The position numbers and the translations under genes were made by a program. The notes beneath the pieces are model-generated. The model did no database searches. It was not told where the DNA came from and saw only the letters and a program-made list of their open reading frames with translations. 5,562 bases of DNA, taken from positions 1-5,562 of the forward strand of contig JABIQT010001096.1 in assembly GCA_018667995.1 (NCBI GenBank), given 5' to 3'. Position 1 is the first letter of the stretch. Each line of letters opens with the position of its first letter. Below, one piece after another: positions 1 through 5,562 of this stretch. The DNA is from Candidatus Latescibacterota bacterium. GTDB lineage: Bacteria > JAAXHH01 > JABIQT01.

Positions 1-149
1 AGGCTTTCGAACAGCACGGCCAGGTGTGGATGCCTCTCTTGTGTCCCCGGGTCTGAGGCGTGGTCAGACGCGGAGGCCACGACTACCAGGAGGCAGGTGA
101 CCGAACCAATACACAGGGCCAGAACATACTGAGTGCATCTGACGCTCAG
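1..149 (-). CDS. Possible exported protein, N-terminal fragment cut by window edge (start unresolved)
   Basis: The frame reading leftwards from 149 is open to the window edge. From about 125 it translates as VLALCIGSVTCLLVVVASAS followed by a polar stretch (DHASDPGTQERHPHLAVLFES). This has the shape of a signal peptide: a hydrophobic core of about 16 residues and an A-S-A type cleavage site. It lies just past the terminator of the cyclophilin operon, so it would be a separate or read-through gene. No ATG, GTG or TTG lies in this frame between the terminator and the hydrophobic core. The nearest ATG (138-136) is in another frame that stops after 24 codons, so the start is either a CTG (for example at 149) or there is a one-base error or frameshift near 126-135. 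The product is not recognised, and the frame may be non-coding. Confidence 0.3.
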   Translation of the reverse strand, partial: MSVRCTQYVLALCIGSVTCLLVVVASASDHASDPGTQERHPHLAVLFES

Positions 150-189
150 AAATGAAAATCCCGGGCAGAATGCACTCCAGCCCGGGATT
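150..189 (-). terminator. Rho-independent-type terminator of the cyclophilin operon
   Basis: A perfect 10-base inverted repeat (AATCCCGGGC at 157-166 and GCCCGGGATT at 180-189) encloses a 13-base loop. Read on the minus strand, the stem is followed directly by TTTTCATTT, a T-rich tail. It lies 22 bases past the stop codon of the last cyclophilin gene, the expected place for an intrinsic terminator. The tail is interrupted by one C and one A, so efficiency may be moderate. Confidence 0.75.
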
Positions 190-211
190 CGTACACCTAA
201 TCGATTCAAGG

Positions 212-835
212 TCAATCCACGCGATCAATAGTCACTGTTTCCAGCACGATCTTAGCCACGGGTTTATCACGTACGCCACGCTGTACACGACTGATGTTGT
301 TCGCTACTTCTTGTCCTTCAACCACCTGGCCAAAAATAGTATAGCCGCCGTTCAGATTTGGTATCGATTTTTCGACCGTTATGAAGAATTGGCTACCGTT
401 TGTGTTTGGTCCATGATTCGCCATGGCGAGGCGGCCGATTTTGTTGAACTTCAACGACTTTATCTCATCCTTGAATTCGAATCCGGGGCCACCGCGACCG
501 GTAGCTGTGGGATCTCCGCCCTGAATCATGAATTTTGGGATCACACGATGAAAGGTGGTCCCGTCGTAGAATGGCCGTTTCGATTTGCGGCCTGAACTGG
601 GCTCCGTAAATTCCTTTGTGCCCTCGGCCAAGCCGATGAAATTCTCAACTGCCAGCGGTGCGACCTTATCGAATAACTTACAGACGATCGTACCCATGTT
701 CGTCTGTAACACGGCATAGATACCGGGTAGACGCGTGGAGGCCTTGGCGGGCTGGGAATTCTGTGCCGAACTTGTTGAGACTCCCGAGACAATTACGGTG
801 AGTGCTATTGCTGCAACGGCGAGGTATTTACGCAT
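212..835 (-). CDS. Secreted (periplasmic) cyclophilin-type peptidyl-prolyl cis-trans isomerase
   Basis: A 207-residue protein of the cyclophilin family (EC 5.2.1.8), which isomerises Xaa-Pro bonds during folding. Residues 1-24 form a cleavable signal peptide: MRK, a hydrophobic core, then SSA before QN, predicting a soluble periplasmic or secreted product. The cyclophilin domain spans about 38-206. The VENF motif is at 63-66, the catalytic block [15 protein letters not shown] at 95-109 (Arg97, Phe102, Met103, Gln105) and [14 protein letters not shown] at 138-151. Relative to human cyclophilin A, the Trp121 position is Asn160 and the His126 position is Tyr165; the latter is tolerated in bacterial members. 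The ATG at 835 is preceded by AGGAG nine bases upstream. It is the last gene of the three-gene operon, 36 bases after the lipoprotein paralogue, and a terminator follows. Family assignment is certain; the client proteins are unknown. Confidence 0.95.
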   Translation of the reverse strand: MRKYLAVAAIALTVIVSGVSTSSAQNSQPAKASTRLPGIYAVLQTNMGTIVCKLFDKVAPLAVENFIGLAEGTKEFTEPSSGRKSKRPFYDGTTFHRVIPKFMIQGGDPTATGRGGPGFEFKDEIKSLKFNKIGRLAMANHGPNTNGSQFFITVEKSIPNLNGGYTIFGQVVEGQEVANNISRVQRGVRDKPVAKIVLETVTIDRVD

Positions 836-871
836 GGTACGCTGCTCCTGGATTGTTGGAGGAGGACAGAC

Positions 872-1510
872 CTACTCTCTGTGGATGGTCATCGACTGAA
901 TAATGACGTCTTGCCGGGGCTTGTCACCGCCGTCGCGGGGCACTTTTGAAATGGCGACTGCTATATCCTGCCCCTCGATAACCTGACCAAATATCGTGTG
1001 TTTGAAGTTCAGTTGGGGGGTGGGGGCCACGGTAATGAAGAACTGGCCACCATTGGAATTCGGACGACCCGGATTGGCCATTGCAAGACGTCCCGGACGA
1101 TCGAATGTCAAATCCTCAGAGAATTCATCCTGGAATTCAAAACCTGGGCCGCCGTATCCTTTGCCAAGTGGATCGCCCGCTTGTATCATGAAACTGGGAA
1201 TGACCCTATGGAAGACAATATCATCATAGTAGGGCTCATTCTCCATTTTCATACCGTTGCCCGGATCGATCCATTGACGAGAACCCTCAGCGAGTTCAGC
1301 TATTGCTGCAACAGTAATGGGGGCTTTGTCGGGATAGAGCTCTAAGACCATAGTACCCCGGGTGGTCTCGATGGTCATGCGCACGGGAGTACCGGCAGGA
1401 GGCGGCTGCTGCCCCTCGATACCTCCCCCGCAAGCCAAACCTCCAAAGCTGGCCATGATTAGGAAAATCAGAACATTGGCCCGCGTCGTCTGCACAAGTC
1501 CACTCATCAT
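872..1510 (-). CDS. Predicted lipoprotein cyclophilin-type peptidyl-prolyl cis-trans isomerase
   Basis: A 212-residue cyclophilin from the ATG at 1510. The N-terminus has an Arg, a hydrophobic stretch (VLIFLIMASFGGLA) and Cys27 followed by GGG and a Pro-rich linker. The sequence GGLAC fits the broad lipobox pattern although position -3 is Gly rather than the usual Leu, so a membrane-anchored periplasmic enzyme is likely. The domain runs from about residue 43 to the end. FHRVIPSFMIQAGDP (Arg102, Phe107, Met108, Gln110) is intact. Departures from the family are VAAI in place of VENF near 67-70, a one-residue expansion in MANPGRPNSNGGQFF (144-158), and Gln166 at the tryptophan position; the His126 equivalent is kept (His171). 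Start choice: AGGAGG lies 5 bases before this ATG. A TTG one codon earlier is too close, and the next ATG (1507) is also possible. It is the middle gene of the operon. Confidence 0.93.
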   Translation of the reverse strand: MMSGLVQTTRANVLIFLIMASFGGLACGGGIEGQQPPPAGTPVRMTIETTRGTMVLELYPDKAPITVAAIAELAEGSRQWIDPGNGMKMENEPYYDDIVFHRVIPSFMIQAGDPLGKGYGGPGFEFQDEFSEDLTFDRPGRLAMANPGRPNSNGGQFFITVAPTPQLNFKHTIFGQVIEGQDIAVAISKVPRDGGDKPRQDVIIQSMTIHRE

Positions 1511-1515
1511 CAAAT

Positions 1516-1521
1516 CCTCCT
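1516..1521 (-). promoter_or_regulatory. Ribosome-binding site deciding the lipoprotein cyclophilin start
   Basis: AGGAGG on the minus strand matches the full Shine-Dalgarno core. Spacing is 2 bases to TTG (1513), 5 to ATG (1510) and 8 to ATG (1507). This excludes the TTG and favours one of the two ATGs. Confidence 0.75.
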
Positions 1522-1526
1522 GGCGT

Positions 1527-2033
1527 CTATTCGCGCTCTATGGAAATCTTGTTAACGGTTACCGGTGTTTCTGGTCGGTTATTGGGGCCCTGGGGTACAT
1601 TTCCAATCTCGACCACAATATCCTGCCCCTCTGTCACTTTCCCGAAGATCGTATGTTTTCCATCGAGCCAGGGCGTTGCCGCGTGGGTAATGAAAAACTG
1701 AGACCCGTTGGTGTTGGGGCCGCGATTAGCCATGGCCAGGATGCCCTCGGAATCGAAGGACAGGCCAGAACCTACCTCATCTTCGAACTCGTAGCCAGGA
1801 CCTCCAGTACCCATTCCCAAGGGATCTCCTCCCTGAATCATGAAATCGGGAATCACGCGGTGGAAGACACTATCCGTATATAGGGGATCAGTCGTGGTTT
1901 TATTGGTTCGAGGGTCCGTCCATTCCTTGCCACCCTCTGCAAGACCAACGAAATTCTCCACCGTCTTAGGTGCCTTCTCAGGATACAACTCACAGGTAAT
2001 CTGGCCCATGGAGGTGTCAAATATTGCTCTCAT
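1527..2033 (-). CDS. Cytoplasmic cyclophilin-type peptidyl-prolyl cis-trans isomerase
   Basis: A 168-residue single-domain cyclophilin without signal peptide or membrane segment, so cytoplasmic. It is the most canonical of the three paralogues. VENF is at 25-28, [15 protein letters not shown] at 57-71 (Arg59, Phe64, Met65, Gln67) and [14 protein letters not shown] at 101-114. PWLDGKH at 121-127 supplies the tryptophan (Trp122) and histidine (His127) found in cyclosporin-binding cyclophilins. The 12-residue segment after AEG ([12 protein letters not shown]) is the insertion common in bacterial members of this subgroup. The frame extends upstream to a TTG at 2102, but the ATG at 2033 starts where the beta-strand of the domain begins ([10 protein letters not shown]) and has GGAG six bases before it. 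It is the first gene of the operon and ends 16 bases before the next start. Confidence 0.95.
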   Translation of the reverse strand: MRAIFDTSMGQITCELYPEKAPKTVENFVGLAEGGKEWTDPRTNKTTTDPLYTDSVFHRVIPDFMIQGGDPLGMGTGGPGYEFEDEVGSGLSFDSEGILAMANRGPNTNGSQFFITHAATPWLDGKHTIFGKVTEGQDIVVEIGNVPQGPNNRPETPVTVNKISIERE

Positions 2034-2039
2034 GATGAA

Positions 2040-2043
2040 CTCC
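2040..2043 (-). promoter_or_regulatory. Ribosome-binding site deciding the cytoplasmic cyclophilin start
   Basis: GGAG on the minus strand lies 6 bases before the ATG at 2033. The longer alternative beginning with TTG at 2102 has only AAGG touching the start codon, which is not a workable spacing. Homology and this site both favour the shorter protein. Confidence 0.6.
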
Positions 2044-2142
2044 GTATCTTTTCCAAGTGGTTTCTTAGTGTTACGCCCCCACAAAAGAATGGGTTCCGTC
2101 AACCTTATCTTGTGCGGCGGGTAGGTTCGCTAGAAGTGCAGG

Positions 2143-2171
2143 ATTATACGTGATCGACCCGCCAATTGCAA
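2143..2171 (-). promoter_or_regulatory. Sigma-70-like promoter of the cyclophilin operon
   Basis: On the minus strand TTGCAA (2171-2166, 4 of 6 to the -35 consensus) is followed after exactly 17 bases by a perfect TATAAT (2148-2143). Transcription would start near 2136, giving a leader of about 100 bases before the ATG at 2033. It is the only good promoter seen upstream of the three-gene unit. Confidence 0.6.
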
Positions 2172-2180
2172 GCAATAAAG

Positions 2181-2193
2181 GGCGCTAAGCGCC
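2181..2193. promoter_or_regulatory. Palindrome between divergent promoters (candidate operator)
   Basis: GGCGCT-A-AGCGCC is a perfect 6-base inverted repeat around one central base. It stands 9 bases upstream of the leftward -35 box and 21 bases upstream of the rightward one, so it is centred roughly at -51 and -63 of the predicted starts. The position suits a dimeric regulator acting on either gene, but no regulator gene is in the window and a chance palindrome of this size is possible. Confidence 0.35.
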
Positions 2194-2214
2194 ACTTCAA
2201 CGGTGACGACGTAC

Positions 2215-2243
2215 TTGACATACGGAGTGGGTGAATTGTTAAT
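2215..2243 (+). promoter_or_regulatory. Candidate sigma-70-like promoter of the metallohydrolase gene
   Basis: A perfect TTGACA (2215-2220) is followed after 17 bases by GTTAAT (2238-2243, 4 of 6 to the -10 consensus). Transcription would start near 2250, about 40 bases before the ATG at 2292. The -10 box lacks the important second-position A, so the assignment is moderate. Confidence 0.45.
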
Positions 2244-2291
2244 TAACGAGACAACCCACTTACATTTTCTCTCGCAACCGAAGGTCTGCTT

Positions 2292-3725
2292 ATGGCAACC
2301 ATAAGAGGCACCATTTTCGACGCCACCTCGGGCTCTCCTACCGCGGCAAAAGTACACGTCCTTGACAGTACGGGACACTTCCGAGCACCCGCGGACAGCG
2401 TACTCAAAATCGGACCAGGCCGTCCCTTTTTCTACTGTGAAGGTAACTTCGAGCTAGATGTCCCGCGAGGCGCAGTCGATATTCTAGTAGAACGGGGAAC
2501 AGAGTACGAGCCGCTGAAGTTGTCGCTGTCCGCATCACCTCAGGCCAACATCGACCTGGAGCTTCCGTTGAAACGCTGGGCAGACCTACCGTCTCAGCAA
2601 TGGTTTCCGGGCAATACACACATTCATTATGACGAGAAAGAGCAACAACCTCACGAGCGGGTGCGGCTGGAGCCCCATGTGCACGATTTCAGTGTTACAG
2701 TGGTAAGCATTCTCCAACGCAACGACCTACCATACGCCAGTAATAGATTCCCGCTCGGTGTGATGAACGACGTCTCAACAGCACACCATGTGGTAGATAT
2801 CGGCGAGGAGAACAGGCATAATGCTTCATCTCATATGGGTTACGGACATGTCATGTTCCTCCGTATCAGAAACGTGGTTGAGCCGGTGAGCCGTGGCGTG
2901 TTGGTAGACGACTTCAACCCCGATTTTCCACCCCTGTGCTTCGCCTGTGATGACGCACGCGAACAGGGAGGTGCCGTACTGTGGTGCCACAACGGCATCG
3001 GCATGGAAGCACCAGTGGCCGCGGTTCTAGGCAAGCTTGACGGTTTCAATCTCTTTGATCCCTACTGGAAGGACCCCGAATACGACATATGGTATAAGCT
3101 TCTGAATTGCGGACTCTTTCTCCCGGCCTCCACCGGTTCTGACTGGTTTGTATGTTCAAATAACAGAGTCTATGTTCAGACCAAAGACGATTTCACCTAT
3201 GACAACTGGATCGATGGGCTCAAGGAAGGCAGGACGTTCATTACCAATGGTCCAGCTCTCTTCTTGGATGTAGGCGGAAAGGGGCCGGGTTGTCGCATAA
3301 CAGGCGAGAACCAGGCCGAGGCACAAATCACGTGGCAGTCCCACTACCCTATTGATCGTGTGGAGTTGATCCAGAATGGCAAGATTGCACAAACCTGGAC
3401 GTATCACGAAGGATCTCGGTCCGGGCAGGTCAGCTTTGACGTCAAACCGTCCACCGATGGATGGGTGGCTGCACGCTGCAGCGGATCCGCCCGTGACAGC
3501 TTTGATCAGGCCGTTTACGCACATACGAGTCCAATCTGGTTCGACATTGGACGTCCGCAGCCGGAGAGGGCGCTGGACGCGGAGTACTTTATTCAGTCAA
3601 TTGAACGGTCTTTAGATTGGGTAGGCAGAACGGGTAGATACGCGAGTGACGACCAAAGGGATGCAGTAGCTGAACTGTTTCGGAAAGGGCAAAAATGTTA
3701 CGAAGCGATCTTGACTGGATCGTAG
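2292..3725 (+). CDS. CehA/McbA-like metal-dependent hydrolase (PHP-related) with N-terminal beta-sandwich domain
   Basis: A 477-residue cytoplasmic protein (no signal peptide). The ATG follows GAAGG by 7 bases. Residues about 3-95 resemble a carboxypeptidase-regulatory or transthyretin-like beta domain (GTIFDATSGSPTAAKVHVLD near the start). From about 103 a PHP-like metallohydrolase domain begins with WFPGNTHIHYDE, giving His110, His112 and Asp114 as likely metal ligands. Other candidate ligands are Glu172/Glu173 or His176, His186 in GYGHVMF, His233 in LWCHNG, and Asp284 in TGSDWF. The NNRVYV segment (290-295) and GRTFITNGP (313-321) are features I associate with CehA/McbA-type proteins. The histidine usual after the final Asp in this superfamily is absent (DWF). 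Residues about 340-420 look like a second beta domain, followed by a helical tail. CehA itself hydrolyses carbaryl, but no substrate can be inferred here. The gene is divergent from the cyclophilin operon and apparently monocistronic. Confidence 0.75.
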   Translation: MATIRGTIFDATSGSPTAAKVHVLDSTGHFRAPADSVLKIGPGRPFFYCEGNFELDVPRGAVDILVERGTEYEPLKLSLSASPQANIDLELPLKRWADLPSQQWFPGNTHIHYDEKEQQPHERVRLEPHVHDFSVTVVSILQRNDLPYASNRFPLGVMNDVSTAHHVVDIGEENRHNASSHMGYGHVMFLRIRNVVEPVSRGVLVDDFNPDFPPLCFACDDAREQGGAVLWCHNGIGMEAPVAAVLGKLDGFNLFDPYWKDPEYDIWYKLLNCGLFLPASTGSDWFVCSNNRVYVQTKDDFTYDNWIDGLKEGRTFITNGPALFLDVGGKGPGCRITGENQAEAQITWQSHYPIDRVELIQNGKIAQTWTYHEGSRSGQVSFDVKPSTDGWVAARCSGSARDSFDQAVYAHTSPIWFDIGRPQPERALDAEYFIQSIERSLDWVGRTGRYASDDQRDAVAELFRKGQKCYEAILTGS

Positions 3726-3739
3726 ATCGACAATCATCA

Positions 3740-5458
3740 CTATGACACAGTGGAGACCGAGCGATCGTTCGAGTCAGCTTTCCGGTGCGGAATATCGTGC
3801 CCCTTGTCGTACTCCCATTTCAGACGATGTTGCTCTCGATCGGAGGAAATGAAATCCCATGGCAATGCTTGACGTTCCGTCATATCACCCAGGTAAGAGT
3901 CCACATCCAGTTCGAGTTCGGTGGCAGCCTTTCTCCAATCGCCTTCCAACCTATCGGTGGCGATCAGAAATGCACTCAACTCCCTTCCTCCTCGGGACAG
4001 AACAGCCTCGAAATACGCGGATTTTAGACTCTCGTGCTTAACTTTGACGCCAGGTGTTCTTCGAAGTGACTGGGTAATTCGCCTTAGTTTTCGCTTCACT
4101 TCGGCAACTTTCGCCATAGGGCTCCACTGGAAGGGCGTAAGCGCCTTTGGAACGAAGGGATTGATGCTAAGTCTGAGTCGCCCACCTGGAACGCCGTGCT
4201 CTCGCTGCAATAGAGACAGATCTTTAGTCATCTGAATCATCTCGTCAATATCTTCATCGGTTTCGGTGGGCAATCCGATCATATAATAGAGTTTCAGATT
4301 CTTAATGCCACGTTTGAGGATTCTGCGCGCACCCTCCATTATCTCCTCAGCAGGAATGGCCTTGTTAATTACCTTCCGCAATCGCTCCGATCCAGCTTCC
4401 GGGGCGATCGTCATCGTCTGAAGCCCGCTCTTCAGCATTAGATCCAGTAGACTATCAGGGATCAGGTCAACTCGTACCGACGACACGCCCACACGCACAT
4501 CAAGTTCATCGAGACCTTCGCACAAAGCGTCCAAATGTGGATAGTCACACATGGCGGAACTGACAAGTCCAACGGTCTCTATACCACGTCCACCGTCCTT
4601 ACTTAGCCGTTCCTGCTCAGCCTTGATGGTACTAAGAATTCTCTCGGGCGATAGCGCTCTGAACTTGGGGTAGACATAACTCACTGCGCAGAAACGGCAT
4701 CGACGCGGGCAACCTCTAGATATTTCGAACAGAAAAGTCTCCCCGAATTCCGTATTCGGCGTCAGGATTCCGGAGTAGGCCGGAAATTCGTTAAGATCGG
4801 GAGTCGATTGTTTTTCTATGTGGGTTCCCGTAGATCCGTTGTAGTCCTGAGCGTCGAATGTCTGCTTCGAAGGGATATAGATGCCAGGGAGCTCACTTGC
4901 TCGATCAAGATGAGTCGTACGATCCGTCCGCCGATCCTCTTGATAGCAGTCAAGATAGCGGTAAACAGCTTGTTCTCCGTCCCCTATAACCATTACGTCG
5001 GCAAATTCAGCGAGAGGCTCGGGATTGATGTACGTCACCGCTCCGCCAATCAGGATAATCGGGTCGAAACCGGTTCGATCTCTTGCAAAGAGTGGGATTC
5101 GTGCGAGATCCAGGATACGTATCAGATTGGAATAGTCGTTCTCAAACGATACCGAAAATGCCAATATATCACATTCGGATAGCGGAGTTGCTGACTCGTA
5201 GGTAATCAGCGATCCCCCTCCATTTCGCAGTTCGACTTCGTTCTCCGGATCAGGCAGGAAAGCGCGTTCACAAACCACGTCCTGTCGGAGATTCAGATGA
5301 CGGTAGATCGTCTGGAATCCGAGATTGGACATCCCCACGTAGTACGTATTGGGGAAGGCCAACGCTATCCTGACTCCGTTTCCGTCGTATGATTTGTAAA
5401 CCGTTCCGCGTTCATTGGCAAGGGCATTATCGATGGCGGTTTTCAGTCGAACTGGCAT
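3740..5458 (-). CDS. Radical SAM protein of the B12-binding-domain class (COG1032-like)
   Basis: A 572-residue protein. Residues about 28-170 form a Rossmann-like domain corresponding to the cobalamin-binding region of this class (AFPNTYYVGMSNLGFQTIY at 34-52, IGGAVTYINPEPLAEFAD at 137-154, IGDGE at 158-162). The usual B12 ligand motif DxHxxG is not present. The radical SAM core starts at about 240 with RGCPRRCRFC, giving the CX3CX2C iron-sulphur ligands Cys250, Cys254 and Cys257. It continues with TIAPEAGSERLR (350-361), a SAM-binding-type segment, and YYMIGLPTETDEDI (391-404). A C-terminal region with VLSRGGREL (486-494) and LPWDFIS (532-538) matches the tail typical of the TIGR03960-like subgroup. 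The enzyme would cleave SAM reductively at a [4Fe-4S] cluster; the substrate is unknown. The ATG at 5458 fits homologue-like N-termini, although no clear Shine-Dalgarno precedes it. It stands alone and converges on the metallohydrolase gene. Confidence 0.88.
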   Translation of the reverse strand: MPVRLKTAIDNALANERGTVYKSYDGNGVRIALAFPNTYYVGMSNLGFQTIYRHLNLRQDVVCERAFLPDPENEVELRNGGGSLITYESATPLSECDILAFSVSFENDYSNLIRILDLARIPLFARDRTGFDPIILIGGAVTYINPEPLAEFADVMVIGDGEQAVYRYLDCYQEDRRTDRTTHLDRASELPGIYIPSKQTFDAQDYNGSTGTHIEKQSTPDLNEFPAYSGILTPNTEFGETFLFEISRGCPRRCRFCAVSYVYPKFRALSPERILSTIKAEQERLSKDGGRGIETVGLVSSAMCDYPHLDALCEGLDELDVRVGVSSVRVDLIPDSLLDLMLKSGLQTMTIAPEAGSERLRKVINKAIPAEEIMEGARRILKRGIKNLKLYYMIGLPTETDEDIDEMIQMTKDLSLLQREHGVPGGRLRLSINPFVPKALTPFQWSPMAKVAEVKRKLRRITQSLRRTPGVKVKHESLKSAYFEAVLSRGGRELSAFLIATDRLEGDWRKAATELELDVDSYLGDMTERQALPWDFISSDREQHRLKWEYDKGHDIPHRKADSNDRSVSTVS

Positions 5459-5562
5459 AGGAAAGCGCTTCTATAAGTGATTTCAATAATTAAAGTTAGA
5501 ATTGGTTACGCGACATTAACGATAGTAGACAAAGTTACGAAAAGGTCCGTCGAATGTCAAAC
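5459..5562. other. AT-rich upstream region of the radical SAM gene, no gene seen
   Basis: This is the leader and upstream DNA of the leftward radical SAM gene, running to the window edge. I see no convincing frame or RNA here. The sequence just before the ATG (TTTCCT on the minus strand) has no purine-rich ribosome-binding site. Confidence 0.5.
5532..5560 (-). promoter_or_regulatory. Possible promoter of the radical SAM gene
   Basis: On the minus strand a perfect TTGACA (5560-5555) is followed after 17 bases by TAACTT (5537-5532), which keeps the three key -10 positions T1, A2 and T6. This would give a leader of about 65-70 bases before the ATG at 5458. The -10 match is only 3 of 6, so this is tentative. 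Confidence 0.35.

Noticed and set aside
152-595. Plus-strand open frame of 147 codons over the secreted cyclophilin
   Set aside because: It is the complement of a certain cyclophilin gene, overlaps the terminator and shows no recognisable protein features. The same applies to the plus-strand frames at 998-1345, 1362-1883 and 4808-5182.
212-2033. Repeated DNA motifs between the three cyclophilin genes as a repeat array or mobile element
   Set aside because: The similarity follows from shared protein motifs (FHRVIP, FMIQ, TIFG). There are no terminal inverted repeats, target duplications or transposase.
2034-2102. N-terminal extension of the first cyclophilin from TTG at 2102 (23 extra residues)
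   Set aside because: The extension is not hydrophobic and does not resemble a signal peptide or cyclophilin sequence. Its only purine-rich stretch touches the start codon, whereas the ATG at 2033 has GGAG at correct spacing and begins the conserved domain.
2130-2378. Minus-strand 82-codon frame across the intergenic region
   Set aside because: It overlaps the start of the metallohydrolase gene and both promoter candidates, and has no recognisable motif.
3756-3769. Near-palindrome CGAGCGATCGTTCG as a terminator for the convergent genes
   Set aside because: It lies inside the radical SAM coding region, has no loop and no T-tract, and is better explained as coding sequence.

Overview
The window holds five confidently read protein genes and a possible sixth cut by the left edge. 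It looks like a chromosomal, housekeeping-type stretch from a Gram-negative (diderm) bacterium. Two of the encoded proteins carry export signals, one of them a lipoprotein signal, and Shine-Dalgarno sites and sigma-70-like promoters can be read. Base composition looks close to balanced by eye (not computed). Closely similar tandem cyclophilins, a CehA/McbA-like metallohydrolase and a cobalamin-domain-type radical SAM protein together suggest an uncultured environmental lineage (Latescibacterota-, Acidobacteriota- or deltaproteobacteria-like). That placement is an impression from family distribution and no marker gene supports it.

Layout. Positions 1-149 (minus strand) contain an open frame that reads like a signal peptide but has no clear start. 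A hairpin with a T-rich tail at 150-189 (minus) closes the next unit, three tandem cyclophilin-type peptidyl-prolyl isomerase genes transcribed leftwards. In transcription order these are a cytoplasmic form (2033-1527), a predicted lipoprotein (1510-872) and a form with a cleavable signal peptide (835-212). Gaps of 16 and 36 bases, a good ribosome-binding site before each gene, one recognisable promoter upstream and one terminator downstream make an operon likely.

An intergenic region (about 2034-2291) separates the operon from a divergent gene at 2292-3725 (plus). That gene encodes a 477-residue protein with an N-terminal beta-sandwich-like domain and a PHP/CehA-like metal-dependent hydrolase domain. 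Face-to-back promoter candidates for both directions lie here, with a 13-base palindrome between their -35 boxes.

The last gene, at 5458-3740 (minus), encodes a 572-residue radical SAM protein of the B12-binding-domain class and converges on the metallohydrolase gene with only 14 bases between the stop codons. The final 104 bases are AT-rich upstream DNA with a possible promoter.

The three isomerases would catalyse the same proline isomerisation in three places: cytoplasm, membrane-anchored at the periplasmic face, and soluble periplasm. I see no functional link between this folding operon and the metallohydrolase or radical SAM gene beyond adjacency. I found no mobile element, CRISPR array, tRNA or rRNA. 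The window does not show a clearly new multi-gene system; the most unusual item is the three-compartment cyclophilin set with its diverging active sites.
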